This document shows, in pieces, positions 51,366 to 63,516 of a stretch of DNA of 64,000 nt. The DNA lies in the NCBI RefSeq assembly GCF_028389875.1, contig NC_084665.1:19252001-19316000 (forward strand), written 5' to 3'. Below the pieces are notes generated by a model that was given only the letters and a program-made list of their open reading frames with translations, was not told the origin of the DNA and searched no databases. A program made the position numbers and the translations under genes. Numbering within the stretch: position 1 is the first letter of the stretch; each line of letters starts with the position of its first letter. The stretch is from Rhea pennata (lineage: Eukaryota; Chordata; Aves; Rheiformes; Rheidae).

Positions 51366-53856
51366 AAAAATCCATGAAGGCTCACAAGTGCCAACCTGCT
51401 AAAGATGGCTAACTGTACCAGTTTCGTGGTAGCATTTGCCCCCGATATATAGCTGCATCAATTTTTTACAGTTTGCATATTCTCTTTTAGCACTGAGTTG
51501 CTATATTGGACCAACTGCCAGTGGGCTGTGGCAGGAGAGAATGGTTCCAGCTGCAGAACAAGCTGGCACAAGACAGTCCACTTATCCTGGCAGGAGCCAT
51601 GAATATCAGGACAAGGCCTCCCCTGCTGATGAAGAGAAGTCCTCCCTTTCAGGGATGATGAAGATAATGCATATCGGCCATCTGTAATAGTTTAACACTT
51701 TCAATTTTATGATGTAACAGCACATTCAATATTTCCACCTATTTATGTAGTGTTTTTAGGGCTGTATTTGACAGGCTTTAGTGTAAACATGGCTTTGCTG
51801 GCATACAGACAGGATTTTTTGGCATTGCTTTTACAGCGCCTTTCCATAGAATGAGTTGATGTGTGACTCATGTAAATTCAGATTTTTGCTTCTAGCAGAT
51901 GCGGCCCCTCAGTGTAAACCTCCGAACAGTTGGAGGGTTGATGGGATTTCACTTACAAATCTTAAAGCCAATGATTTCAAAGCTGGGTGTCTAAAATTTG
52001 ATGCCTGCATTCATGATACATGGCCTCATTTTCAGAAGGAATGAGGGCAGCCATTCCAACAGAGCTGGCCAGGGGGTATGAATTTCTGTTTCACAGAGAT
52101 GATTCCTATTTTAAGGATGCTTTCAGACCGCAGATCAAAATCTAAATCCCCAAACATAAACACTGAGAAATAGATAACATTTCATCCTGCCAACACGAAG
52201 GCTCTTTGAGATCCTCAGCTGCTGCCAGCATTTGGGCTGGACAGAGGGTAAGCCCGGACTTGGGACGAATCAGGAGTCCCAGCTCTGGTGTTGCCCACCT
52301 GCTAGGTTTTGACCATCCATGAGGCCAATGAGAGGAACAAGTGAATATAGGCCAAGGCCCTTCATTAGCCTGCACTATTTTCAAGGTGGTACCCAGAGGA
52401 ATTTTGCTGGCAGCGCTGTCTCTCTCCTATTGCAAATTATCTAATGTCCCATTAAGAAAAGAAATTCACATTGATGTTTTGGTTTAATTTAAGAAACTTG
52501 CTGTTGAGATCTTGAAGGTGTATTTGTAAAACCAGTCTGACAACAGTGACCCAGAAAGATGACTTTAAAATGAGATTGGGCAGGCTTCATTTTGTGTGTG
52601 CGGGGGTGGGGTGGGGTGTAAAGGTTTCTATCGCCTAAAAAATAAAAACTAATAATAAAAAAAGAATAAAAAGTCTGAGCTTGCAACTGAATTGTGCATA
52701 CTGAAAATTTAAGTCATCTCTCCAGTAAAGATCTGAGAAGAGCTGATTTCTTCTGCCTCACCTTGCTTACTTTGTGGTGACAGCACTTTCATTATCATCA
52801 GTTATCAGCTTTATCAAAAGGAGATAATTTTATTCACTATGTGCAGAAGGCTTTTTAAACAGTTTATAGGAGTCATTAACTTAGATCCTCCAGTATTTTG
52901 AAGCAATTCTATATCCTTTGGGGCATTACTGCAGAATATTTCAGTTTGTTTAATAAGGCAGAGTTCATTTTTCTGTCCTGAATCAACTAGATGTATGAAA
53001 TGGGAAAAACAGACTTCAGTCAGTGAAACAGTGGTTTGGACTGCATACAGAGCCAAATCTGTAGATTTTCCCTCAGTTTTTAATTCAACAGACATTAGCT
53101 AAGATCTCACTAAAGGCTGTTAAACACTAATATCTGTTTCAAGGCTTCTGATATTTGTATTATCAGACTGCCCAGAGGTGCCCAGAATTATCTTCTCCTG
53201 CGTGCTGATGATTGAGCACCAAGACAGCCCTTCCTACAGAAATTCCCAATCCAAACACATTCAGATGCTACCTCCAGAGATTGCTATGCCAGTGTAAGCA
53301 ACAGCTTGGGCAGGGTGAGCCCAGAATCTTCAATTCTCCATCCATCTCTCTCACAAACACACAGAAACACTTTGGTATCCTATGTCAATGGAGTTAATGC
53401 AAAACCGTCATATCCAGAGCAGTTCTGAAGCATCAAAAAACTTCTTTCACCAGCCTTATGGAATTTCCTACTTTTACACAATTAAATTTTGCTACTAAGC
53501 CATCAGCTGTTGAGTGAATTCTCACTGGCCAACTTTACATATACATTAAATCATAAAGAAGAAAGAAATAGAGATGACCAGCTGCAGGTTAGCAACATCT
53601 GAACTTGTTAAATCTGCCATTAGAAACAATTCGTCTTTGTCACTGGCTGAGTCACTGCAAGTGTCTTGTTCAGGGAATCGATTATTCTAATACAATTCTT
53701 TCAACCAAGCATTAGAGAAAATAAAGTCCAGAAAGATTTTACTTAAACAAATATGGTTTTCAGGTATTTCTGCAGTGCTTATTGCTGATTGGACTGTACA
53801 CTACCCCAGATAAAAAGCCCATTGCAGATAAAACAGCTAGAAAATGCAGAGAAACC
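51366..53856. other. Gene desert
   Basis: Nothing recognised; short A/T simple repeats near 52640-52670. Confidence 0.6.
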
Positions 53857-53937
53857 AGTGGTGAGTGGTTATCTTTGACTCTTTGCATGAAATATATTGC
53901 CTATGAGACAAGGAGATGCAAGGCCTAGGACTGGCAC
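53857..53937. repeat. 80-bp dispersed repeat, copy A
   Basis: A segment beginning GTGGTGAGTGGTTATCTTTGA and ending AGGAGATGCAAGGCCTAGGA with CTGGCAC recurs in the same orientation at 55964-56043, with only a handful of substitutions and small indels. A stem CTTTGCAT...ATGCAAGG (one G-T pair) spans the middle of both copies. It is not a CR1 or MIR piece. Confidence 0.7.
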
Positions 53938-55963
53938 TCTTGATGATCAACTTAACTTTGACAGTAACAAGCCTCTGAGGCCTCAAGAGTATACTGCAAA
54001 GACTTCCTTTACAAATAATTTTGTAACTATAGTACAACCAAAGATTGTTCTTAATAGCCTCCAGCAGTTAACCTTGAGATTATAACCTGCAGATTTAGTA
54101 GAGTTAAATAGAGCTGCTTGCAACCTGAATTTCTCTTTTATAATAAACTCAAGAATATTAAAATAAAAGAAGTGTTCTTATGCAAGGAAACATGGAGGCC
54201 CACAAGCAACAGAGAGTTTGCTGGCAAATTGCTAGCTTCTGCAGCTCTTGCTCCAGTTGAATTTGCTTTGGGCATTTGGGTTCCCATTCCTAGAATGGGA
54301 AATACAACTACAAAACTCAGCCCTGCAAAACCTCAGCAGCTGTCAGGGGAAGACTTCCACTCCTTTTTGGTTCAGGTTTTCTGTCAAAAGACTAAATGAA
54401 ATTGCTATGTTCCAAGAATTGGTTCAGTTTCATAGCACCAGTATTTCTCACACACAAATACACAAAGAGGTTTCTGACAAGCTTTTGTCTGTAATATCAG
54501 TATCTATAAAGCAGTAGCACTAAGAAAATTCAGACAAACTGATCAATGTTGTATTAGGAATGGCACAGCCATAAAATTTTATTTGCCTACTTGTATGGTA
54601 GTAGAGGCTCAGACTTCCATCTTTGGTGTCACATCAGTTGCTGTACAAGCAAAGAACAAAGGGCTTAATATTTATGGGAGAAAAATCTTACTTTGGAGTC
54701 TGCCAAGCATTTAACCTTGTTGATATCCTGTAGCACTGAATTCCCCAGGTTAATTATGAGTTGTGTAAAAATTTGTTCATTTTCATCCGTTTTGAAAAGT
54801 AAATGCTTTCTCATCAATTGTCATCCTTGACATTTATATAGAGGTGCAGCAAAACAGGGAATTAACACCTGCAATCATCATGAGAAATGAAGAGGTCCAG
54901 CAATGTAAGGCTGTATCACAGTCTCATCCATTCAGTGAGAGAACAGCATCTTGTTCAATGTATCTGTAGGCACAGATTGTCTGCTAATGCTTTTTGTTCT
55001 TTAACCAGAGCTCATCTGACAGATTTTTTTTTTTAAAAAAATGGAATAGGCATGGTAATTTGGCTATGTATACACAGTTTTTGACAGATGTAGTCTCAAA
55101 ATAGGACAGGAGTTGGGAACCAAAACAAATAGGCTACACAGAAATAGGAGACAGCAGGATTTTTGGCACGCTGGCACTGTGCATTCAGGTCTCAAAAGCA
55201 TTTTCAAAGATGGAATAAAATAAGCCTTGTTGTTCTCATAGTTGATTAAACTGAGCTGACATCTCATCCTCCAGACATACGTGCATTATTTGATCTAACT
55301 TATATTTGAAGTGATATATAACATTCAGTTAGAGCTAGCAACATCTTTATACTTCTTTTGGAGTTATTCCAGGTATTTATTGAGTGCCTGCCCTTAGAAG
55401 TGGGCAGGCTCTCCCTGGGAGTTGAGAGAGCATCTGATTCATGACTGGAAGGATCCTGCCCTGACCTGCCAGTAGCACCTGACATTCGCTGGGCTCTGGT
55501 GATCCTGCCAGCTGCTCGCAAGCATCTGAAAACTGTCAAAAATTCCCTGAAAACGGAGAGTTCAATAAGCCAGATAGCTGTGTCTGAGGTCTGGATCCCA
55601 GCTTTGTGAGAACCCCATTCAGGACAACAGCAAGAGGATGCTACTGGCCACACCTTGTTGGTCTGCGTGTCTTCAGCAGCACTCAGGGGAAGTATGCTCT
55701 TATTCCTGCCAGCTCATCTAAGCCCGGCTTCTGACCTTTTCTCCTGGCCCAGCTCACTTTTTGCCCTATCCCCTGGCCACCTTGAGACCTCAGCACCTGC
55801 ACCTCTTGTTCAGGCTTGTTCAGCACACAGCGCCTGACTCTGCAGCGCTCCTGATGCTAACTGAGGTGGTGGTATTGGGAAAGGCTTAATTGTTCCACAT
55901 CTTTCACCTGAAGGTAAGGAGGCAGTAGTTCAGGGTTGGAGGGCACAGCCACAGGTCTCTGCC
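53938..55963. other. Gene desert between the two 80-bp repeats
   Basis: Nothing recognised. Confidence 0.6.
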
Positions 55964-56043
55964 TGTGGTGAGTGGTTATCTTTGATTTTTTGCATGAAAT
56001 ATTTTCTATGAGACAAGGAGATGCAAGGCTTAGGAACTGGCAC
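55964..56043. repeat. 80-bp dispersed repeat, copy B, with flanking duplication
   Basis: Direct repeat of 53857-53937, about 2.1 kb away. It is bracketed by a perfect 14-base direct repeat GCCACAGGTCTCTG at 55948-55961 and 56050-56063, as a target-site duplication would be. This suggests that copy B was inserted as a unit of roughly 88 bases. Confidence 0.65.
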
Positions 56044-59000
56044 ACCTATGCCACAGGTCTCTGTCTCTCAGGCGGCTAGTGACACCCAGTCTTCCACAAA
56101 TCTGTATAATGGGCTAACGTCATGCAGTTATGCATGCCGCAGTATGTGTATCAGACAAGATCAGGGTGGCTAGGGAAAGAAGCGTTCTCCTTTCACCTTG
56201 AGTTAAGATGGAGACCTACCCAGTATTTTACAGCTTATGTCATTAAAGGAAGAAGATAAACTAAAGAAGCAAGCATTCAGCATAATTCAAGAAATGCTGT
56301 TAAAAATTTCTGCTAACAATTGGGAGGGGCCTTCTCCAAGCCTGTGACATTTTATGCTTGGCCATCTTAATCTCTCTCAACTACTCTTTGCCAAACAGGA
56401 AGGATGTAAGAAAATATGTTAGATCTAGTTAACCACACTCTTTCAATACCAGAGATTTCCCTTAAGTATCCTACAAGAAACCAGGAAAAAACTGTAGTTC
56501 TACATGTAAATGGTGCTGTGAAATGAGAGACAGGAGATTCTGTGCCGAGATCCATCTGAAGTCTTACACTTTCCTTGTCTCACAGTTGCAGTGATTCTGT
56601 CCCATTTGCAGCAGGCTCCACTTTGTCACACGTGCATTGCAGGGGTGGGGAGGGAACTATTGCATCCAGCATTGCTCTCACGACATGCTTCTTGTATTGC
56701 TCTGCGCTCTTGGTGGCCCTACCCCACTATTGGCTGCTTCTAAAAAGCTTGCCCTACATCTATATTTGCTCAGTGAATTTCCCACCTCAAGAGCTCTCTC
56801 TTCACCCCAAGGATAAGAGTAGATACAGGCTGAGACGCACTCAGCCTCCTCAATTTGTGCATTTTCTCCATGTTGTTTGGTACAGCTCAAGCTCAATATA
56901 CCAACATCATGCTTGGGAAGTGAAGAGCTAGGTAACACTTGGATATAGCAGGCTAAGCCCGTGTTCTCAGGCCCGATCCATGCAGATTGCAGGAAAAATA
57001 CTGCATCTGCTCAGTCCCCCCTTCTGCTTGCAAGAGCTCTGGATCTTGGTCTAACGTGCAGGTGAATGTCTGAATGTCGCAGTGTATGTCTGGATTAGAG
57101 CAGTATTCAGCTGGCAGGTTATGTGAACATAATCTGAACATCTACCATTTGTGTATGGATGACTCTCTTCACATATTGCCTAAGACTGTTGCATTTTCAA
57201 TAGTTATCTTTCACTTCCAGGCTTCTACAGGTAAATAACCATCTGGGGATTGATTCATTCTGCATGCAGCACATCAGCCAGTTCTGTTACATGTCATTCA
57301 AATGCTTTCCTAACAGGTAAAGCTCTATTATTTTCATTTATGTTTATTTTCATTTCAACCCTCTAGTCATATATTCAGAGACTGTTTCATGTGCTGTTTG
57401 AATTCTACCTGCACAAGTGAAATATTCTGCAATTCAGCACAGGTTAGTTTGTAGGTTTTCCCACCATCTCAGAACATTGTTTTGTCAACTGGCTTAAGGA
57501 GAGGTATGTAGCAGGGTAAGCATATAGCAAAGTATAAAAGAAACCCTGGGTGCTCAGTAAAACCAGTCTTCTGCACTGGCTGTATTGTTCCTGTCTCCTA
57601 ACACAGGTAAGCTGTTCACTGTTATCTTTGTAATTGGGCAGTTCTGTACTATCCAACACCTGCAGTCTTTGACCTTGGTTTCATCAGGCCTTTTCAGTCC
57701 TACTCCTTTTCACTGTATCTCTGACTTGGGCTCCACCCTTTTTTCCTGCTGAGTCGATCACTCTTTTCACAGCCATGGCATTAAGGATATGAAGAAACCA
57801 GAGAGGCACAGCTGGATGCTGCACAACATCATTAACTTATCATACAGCCTATGTGCACAGCTCAGGCTGGGCAGTATGAGAAGTGCAGGACACAACCTGC
57901 ATTACTACAAGGCTCACAGTGACTTGAGGGGCGTCCTCTGTCACTGGCAGAACACCTTTTTCTTCCAAGGAAGGAAGGGGGGTAGACAACATACTGAAAA
58001 GGAATAGGGCACTGAATGGGGAGACCAGGCTTATGCACCCCCTCTTGCCCTGCACTCTGATAACAGACACCTGGCAGCCCCTTCACCTCTTTGCATGTCC
58101 TGTCAAGACCACCTGGGAGTCCAAGGTCACTGAAGAGAAGCAGAAAGGGAGCAAGAGACATCTCATTGCAGTTTTTGACAGGTGTAGGATCCCAGAGAAG
58201 GTCCCAGTCTTCTCCAAAGCCTTTTGTTCTTCGGTTTCCCAAGCAGCTTCTTCCTAGAAGTTTTTCATGTGTGTGCCCAGACAAAAAATGTGGCAGGAGG
58301 GAGCTCTGAGGAAATTAGCTTCCAGACTGCTTGGGCCCTGTGGCATGCCTGCTTCCCTCTGAAAGTACAGAAATGCATCATTCCATCAGGCAGTGAAGCA
58401 ATATACATGAAAACACTGCTCCTGGCCAAATAAGTAATTTATGCTCAGTTTCAATGACCAAAAGCTGCTGTTACTCTTGTGGCTTTCCAGAAGGTTTCTT
58501 CATCCACTCTTCTCCACACTGCTCCTCATTTCTCTTTAAGCCTCTATATAGAATGCCGGTAGGAAGAAGCCATACAGCCGTGAAGATATCCCCAAACCGC
58601 ATTTGCAGCAGTATGCAGAACAACAGGCCTTTCTGCTAAGGTTTATTCCAGAACCAGGAAACAGCAAGCGCTATTGTAACACTGTATCCCCACAATACTA
58701 GTATTGCCATTACTAGTAACATGCCACTAGCTCTGTACTGAATTTACAAAGCCTCTGGACAGGGGCTTGTCAAGTTTGCTTTTCCTGAACTTTTATTGGC
58801 TTTTATTGACAGCTGCCTCCAGCTTTGTTTTAACTTGTTTTAGTTGTAACAGCATTTTTCTTCCGACTAGGTAGTTATGTCTAATTTGTTTTAATTTGAC
58901 TATCATTGTATGGTACAACCATAGTTTTATTCAGACAGCAGTTACAAATAGTTATTCTGTGCAGAATGAGCTATTTACAACTCTAACATAATGATACAGA

Positions 59001-60804
59001 ATGGGCCTGATAGGACTGCAGAGGCCTGGAGAAGTGGAGACATAGTATGCAATGTAAAGGAGTACAGGCACAGGATGATGAGAGATGGGGCATAGGCTTG
59101 TCTTTGGAGACCCCACAGCTATAAAATGGCTTACCACTAGTCAATTAAATAAATACAGACCTGGAACTGGACAAAACTGTTTTTAGGGGTAACAAAGAGA
59201 AAAACTAAACAGTATCTAGTATATATAAAAGGCATCATATATAGGAAATCTGCATGTAATTTTGAGCTACAGTCCAGTGAAGAAAAACAACAAGGTGCAA
59301 AAGCACATTAGTAAACATAAAAATGACCTCCAGTGGATTCTAGAGTAAGGAATGATAAAACATCAACATCAACATCATATTCCTCCCAGCGAAGGCCTCC
59401 AGATACTGACAACTTACAGTAATACTCCCAGTACCACCAGAATGAAGCTGCTGAACTTAGGACTCAGGAGAACAGTGGAAGAGTGAACATGACACCAGGA
59501 ACAGGAGTAGAAAGCAAAAAGTTGACCATTTAAACCTACTATTCTTCAACCATTTGGGTTCTTTCTTTCTGTAATAATTAGATCTGGACTGATAATGATT
59601 CCTGGATTAGACCATTAAGATTTCAGTTAATAAATTCCTGTCTTTATCTATAAAGTATGTTTCTTCTTTGCCCACAAACAAGATTTTGAGCATAGCACTA
59701 AAGAAGTTTCCAAAATAACTTAGAAGCGGATTGTATTTTTCACAGGTTCACAATAACCAAATAATTTTAGGACCTGAATCACCATCATAATGTGAAAATA
59801 GCATCTTCCCATGAGTGCTGCAGGGAGTCTCCTGGTCTCAGCTGAAACAGTAAACTGTGTTTTGGATAAAATCAACTTTTTTTCTTTTTTTTCATTTTCA
59901 TCCTTCAGCATTATTACTGTTCCCTTGGACATTTACTCTCTGAATCAAAACCAGTTCTGCTCACTTTCTGGACTGCAATTTGGCCAAGAGGGAAGCCAAA
60001 GCAAATATCTTATGAGTTATAATGCATTATTTTTAGCCATTGATCAAAATTCAAAGATCTAAACAGAAACTCCCAAACTCTTAATTTTCTTCCAATCATC
60101 AATAAAAGCTTTACAGGTAAATGTGCTGCATTTCTAATGGATCTATTACAAATGCAGTGTGTTTGTAATAAAGTTTGGGAGAGAAGCATTATCATCAAAA
60201 CGTCCAGTTTTCCTAGACCACTGGAAAAGACAAGAATAGGCCAATAGGCCAGCAAGCAGTCCTCTGACACAGCAGAGATCTGTACCACTTAACCACACAC
60301 AGAGGTGAGCAAATTACATGCTTCCATAGTTTTGTGCTGAGCTCCTTGGGCAGAATCACAGGGTAACTTGTAAAAACGAGGTGACCAGTAATACAGATGT
60401 TTTCCAGTCCTGGAACTCCCATGGCACAGATTTGACCAGCATCAGCCCAGAGGCCATTGCTGATTCTGTTGTCAGTTGTGATGGTTTTAACACCAAAGAA
60501 GACTGTGAGGCTGCCTACACTGTGGGTCAATGTGCCATGGATTAGATGTCTGCACACTGAACCCCTCCAGAGCACTGCAATTCTCCTCTGTATGTACCAA
60601 GCACCTAGCTTCCCTATACACATGTACCCTGCACCTGAATTTATCTATACACCTGTCGCAGGTGTTTAAGAGAATGAGGGCTGGTTTGTGGCTGTAATAC
60701 CTGGGCAAAAACTCAGCAATTCCTGGTTCCGTGCCCAGCTCCATCAGCAAGCTGCTCTGTAAATCTGGGCTCTTTAAAATGTGTGTGGGTATATGTGTAT
60801 TGTT

Positions 60805-60855
60805 CCTGCAACATGGGAATAACGAAGCCTATCTCATTCCAGGGTATTGTCATCA
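60805..60855 (+). mobile_element. Possible MIR-like fragment
   Basis: CATGGGAATAACGAAGCC followed by TATCTCATTCCAGGGTATTGT resembles the MIR stretch 'atggggataataatacctacctcatagggttgtt'. Only about 45 bases match and no upstream part is recognisable. Confidence 0.35.
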
Positions 60856-61030
60856 TCTAGTAGCAGTAGGAAAAAGCTTGTGAGAACTTTAGACAAGAGA
60901 GTCTGTCCATTCAAATGCTAATTCACCTCTCTTTTGAGTACTTAGTTTATGGCACAATTCAAGTTTCAGGTGCTCTCAGTTAGGAACTGGAAAAATGAAA
61001 TGTGTATGTCAAAGTGCATAAGTAATACCT

Positions 61031-61101
61031 GATTCAGAGCATATGGAAGTCAATGAAAACTTATCTGTGCACTTTGGTATGCTTTGGATCTGGCCCTGAA
61101 C
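61031..61101. repeat. Ancient amniote interspersed-repeat fragment
   Basis: GGAAGTCAATGAAAAC, then CACTTTGG and GCTTTGGATCTGGCCC, recalls the widespread sauropsid repeat text 'gaagtcaatgggaa...ttgacttcagtgggctttggatcaggccc'. The family cannot be named by eye. Confidence 0.4.
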
Positions 61102-62302
61102 ATGTACATGATATATTATGACCATGGGCACAAGATGGGAAACAACACGTGCAAATGACTATTAAAAGTATTTCCATACATAGTCACAGTAATAGTGGGC
61201 TAAAACTGGGCATACAATTGTTCATTTTAACAATATGAAAACTGGCCCTAACATGAAATGTTTAAGGCATGGACTTGAACATCCAGGACTTTGGAAGATG
61301 GGAACATGTGCTAGAGCTAGACCCATATTTGTAAGTGGCCAGACATGACCTAAAGATGCTCAAATTTGATATTTGGGTACTATGTATTAAATCTGAACAT
61401 AGTGAATATATTGTCGTCGCCTTGCTAAACGAAAAGAGAAGACTTGATTTGCTGTATTTTGCCTGTTTTGAAAACAAAGCAGTGAGATATTATGTTACTA
61501 TAATCTCTTAATCTATGTGATGCATGGAAGTCATCCTTCCTTAAACACAAGTTGCAGCAAAAGGTGCTTTGTTCAATTGCTTTCTAGGAATTGAATTCTG
61601 GTCAGGTCCTTGTGCTTCATTCTGTAGACAAGTGCCTTGGTCCTCTGTGTTTCACCAGGGCTTTACACAAGTCTCATTGCTTAAACCCACTTCCCCTCAT
61701 TACAGCTCACTCTGACTCTAGTCCTGGAACATGGCATCTGAGAAACGCTTAGTTCAAAGCTCTCCATCACCCGCTGTGGTGTGGCCATTAACCTTTTGTT
61801 TATGTACCTGCTGTGCAACACAGAGGCACTTCAGCTCTTTCCTTGCTAAACAAAGGCAGGCGTTTTAACCAAGCAAAATGCTTTATGACTCTGGGCATGG
61901 TTACTCTGTGTCCTGTTAGACTCTTTCCTCTGTGGAGATTCATGTTGGGATCTTAAATATTTCTGATGCCTTACAGGCAATCCATTAACATCAGTGTCCT
62001 CTAATTGGCTAGCCATACCATTATTTATAAAATAGGGTTCCCTTCCTAACCCTATAGCTATCAATCCCTTCATTTCATACTATATAATCATCTGTATTGT
62101 CAGCTGTGGAGCCTTTTACGCTGCAACATATTTTTGACTATATAATGAGCTCTGTGTGTGTGAATGACATACAAAAAAAAAAGACGAATATTGATGTTGC
62201 ACTTACTGCAATGTATGAGCTGATCTGGATAGACATGAAATGCAGACAGAAATCTGCCTCACCTCTCAAGCTAATTTTAGTCTCTCCCTGTCTTCTCTCT
62301 AG

Positions 62303-62625
62303 CTGTGTGTGTATAAAATCACTTGCAGTCTGACAGCGTTCCAGTAACCTGTGCCACGCACAGGGCAGGATATACTTACTAACCATCTGCTTGCATGGCA
62401 TGGGTTAACTGAGCCTGTGGGATTGTGCTTACCTAAACAAAACCACTGCAGTGAGGAGAAAAACAATGAATGGGTGGAGATGATCAGCCCATGCATTCCA
62501 GCGAGTGCAGTCCAGGCAGCAATGACAGCCTGAAGGTTGCAGCAGCAGCGGGATCTGCATTGCAAGCGCTCACATCTCACCGTCTGGAGCGATTTGACGT
62601 GGAGCTGCTCTTCATTTGCTGAGCC
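62303..62625 (+). other. Probable 5' leader of the ANKRD9-like gene
   Basis: A long pyrimidine tract ending CTTCTCTCTAG (AG at 62301-62302), with a branch-point-like GCTAAT about 30 bases upstream, makes a strong splice acceptor, so the coding exon may start at 62303. Alternatively TATAAAA at 62312-62318 could serve as a promoter with initiation near 62345. Several upstream ATGs occur, including a five-codon upstream ORF at 62395-62412. The two readings are mutually exclusive and need transcript data. Confidence 0.45.
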
Positions 62626-63516
62626 ATGGCCAGTAACCAGGCCAGCCTGCAGGACGATCAGAGCAGGCACTGCAAGTTCTTGTCCTATATGTTCTACCAG
62701 GCTGTGAGAGATCACAAGCCCGTGTGGATGCTGGAAGACATGAGAACTATGGAGTATTTTTACTGGGAGGAAAATGCCAGCCTAAGAACATACTCACCTT
62801 CAGAAGCCCTTCTCTATGCAGTGGTGCATAATCACCTGCCTTATGCTCAGTATCTGCTATCTCATTTTCCAGAGGAGGCTCTCAAGGTGCCTGGGGAACA
62901 CTTCTGCTACTGCCCATCCTCTGCCCCTCACTTGGCCATGGCGGTCACATATGACAGGAGAGATATCTTGGGGCTGATCATCAAAATTGCACACAAGCTC
63001 CCCAGCTTGAACTCCTACATCAACAGGACCGGCTGCTTTCATCTGGAAGATGGGAAAACTCCCTTGCATCTTGCCTGTGAACTGCTGAGGTCAGAGACAG
63101 TCCTCATTCTCCTGGGGAATGGAGCTTCTCCCAGGATAGAGGACAGCAAAGGGCTTACTCCGCTGGATGTCATCCTGGAGCAGATGTGGGACTCCAAAGT
63201 CAATGTGGCATCGAAGAAGCTCTGCCTTGACTACCTCTTGCTATTCATGCCCAACCCACAGTTTAAGATGAGGAAAGTTCTGCAGGATCATCCAGACCAC
63301 TGGACAGCTTTGCTGGGAGAAGACAAATTCAACAGCCTGGTGGGGAACACACCTGCTTCTTTATATCTGCAAGCTATGCAAACTATTCTCCAGACTCTGC
63401 CCCCCTCCCATTTTCCTAAAAGCATCCAGGAACTACCTATACCTCAGGCACTAAAGCCCTTACCATCCTATGGCAAAAAGCTACCAACAAAAAATGTGGT
63501 AAATGTTTTTCCTTGA
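62626..63516 (+). CDS. ANKRD9-like ankyrin-repeat protein
   Basis: A single open frame of 296 codons with a good start context (GAGCCATGG) and an in-frame TGA two codons upstream at 62620, so the coding start is bounded unless an intron intervenes. The protein matches the ANKRD9 family along its length: FYQAVRDHKPVWMLEDMR (residues 23-40), YSPSEALLYAVVHNH (56-70), an ankyrin-like repeat GKTPLHLACELL (143-154) with ILLGNGASP (161-169), then GLTPLDVIL (176-184), LGEDKF (230-235) and a C-terminal FPKSIQELPIP (263-273). ANKRD9 is about 317 residues in human. It acts as a substrate receptor of cullin-RING ubiquitin ligases and targets IMPDH; the function here is by homology only. The divergent N-terminus and this location suggest a paralogue, not ANKRD9 itself. 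The last five codons follow a GTAAAT that could be a splice donor, so the true C-terminus is uncertain. No AATAAA is seen before the window ends. Confidence 0.9.
   Translation: MASNQASLQDDQSRHCKFLSYMFYQAVRDHKPVWMLEDMRTMEYFYWEENASLRTYSPSEALLYAVVHNHLPYAQYLLSHFPEEALKVPGEHFCYCPSSAPHLAMAVTYDRRDILGLIIKIAHKLPSLNSYINRTGCFHLEDGKTPLHLACELLRSETVLILLGNGASPRIEDSKGLTPLDVILEQMWDSKVNVASKKLCLDYLLLFMPNPQFKMRKVLQDHPDHWTALLGEDKFNSLVGNTPASLYLQAMQTILQTLPPSHFPKSIQELPIPQALKPLPSYGKKLPTKNVVNVFP

Larger units (their letters stand above)
56064..62302. other. Gene desert upstream of the ANKRD9-like gene
   Basis: A 140-codon minus frame (58284-57862) and others show no motif. Weak repeat relics at 60.8 and 61.0 kb. Any 5' exon of the ANKRD9-like gene would lie here but cannot be picked by eye. 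Confidence 0.55.

Noticed and set aside
53857-53937. C/D or H/ACA snoRNA identity for the 80-bp repeat
   Set aside because: No convincing C/D box pair, H box or terminal ACA at the right spacing on either strand; kept only as an unclassified repeat.
57862-58284. 140-codon minus-strand frame
   Set aside because: Overlaps open frames in other phases on both strands, has no recognisable domain and no promoter or splice context.
62299-62715. 138-codon antisense frame over the ANKRD9-like start
   Set aside because: Shadow of the real gene and its leader; no independent evidence.
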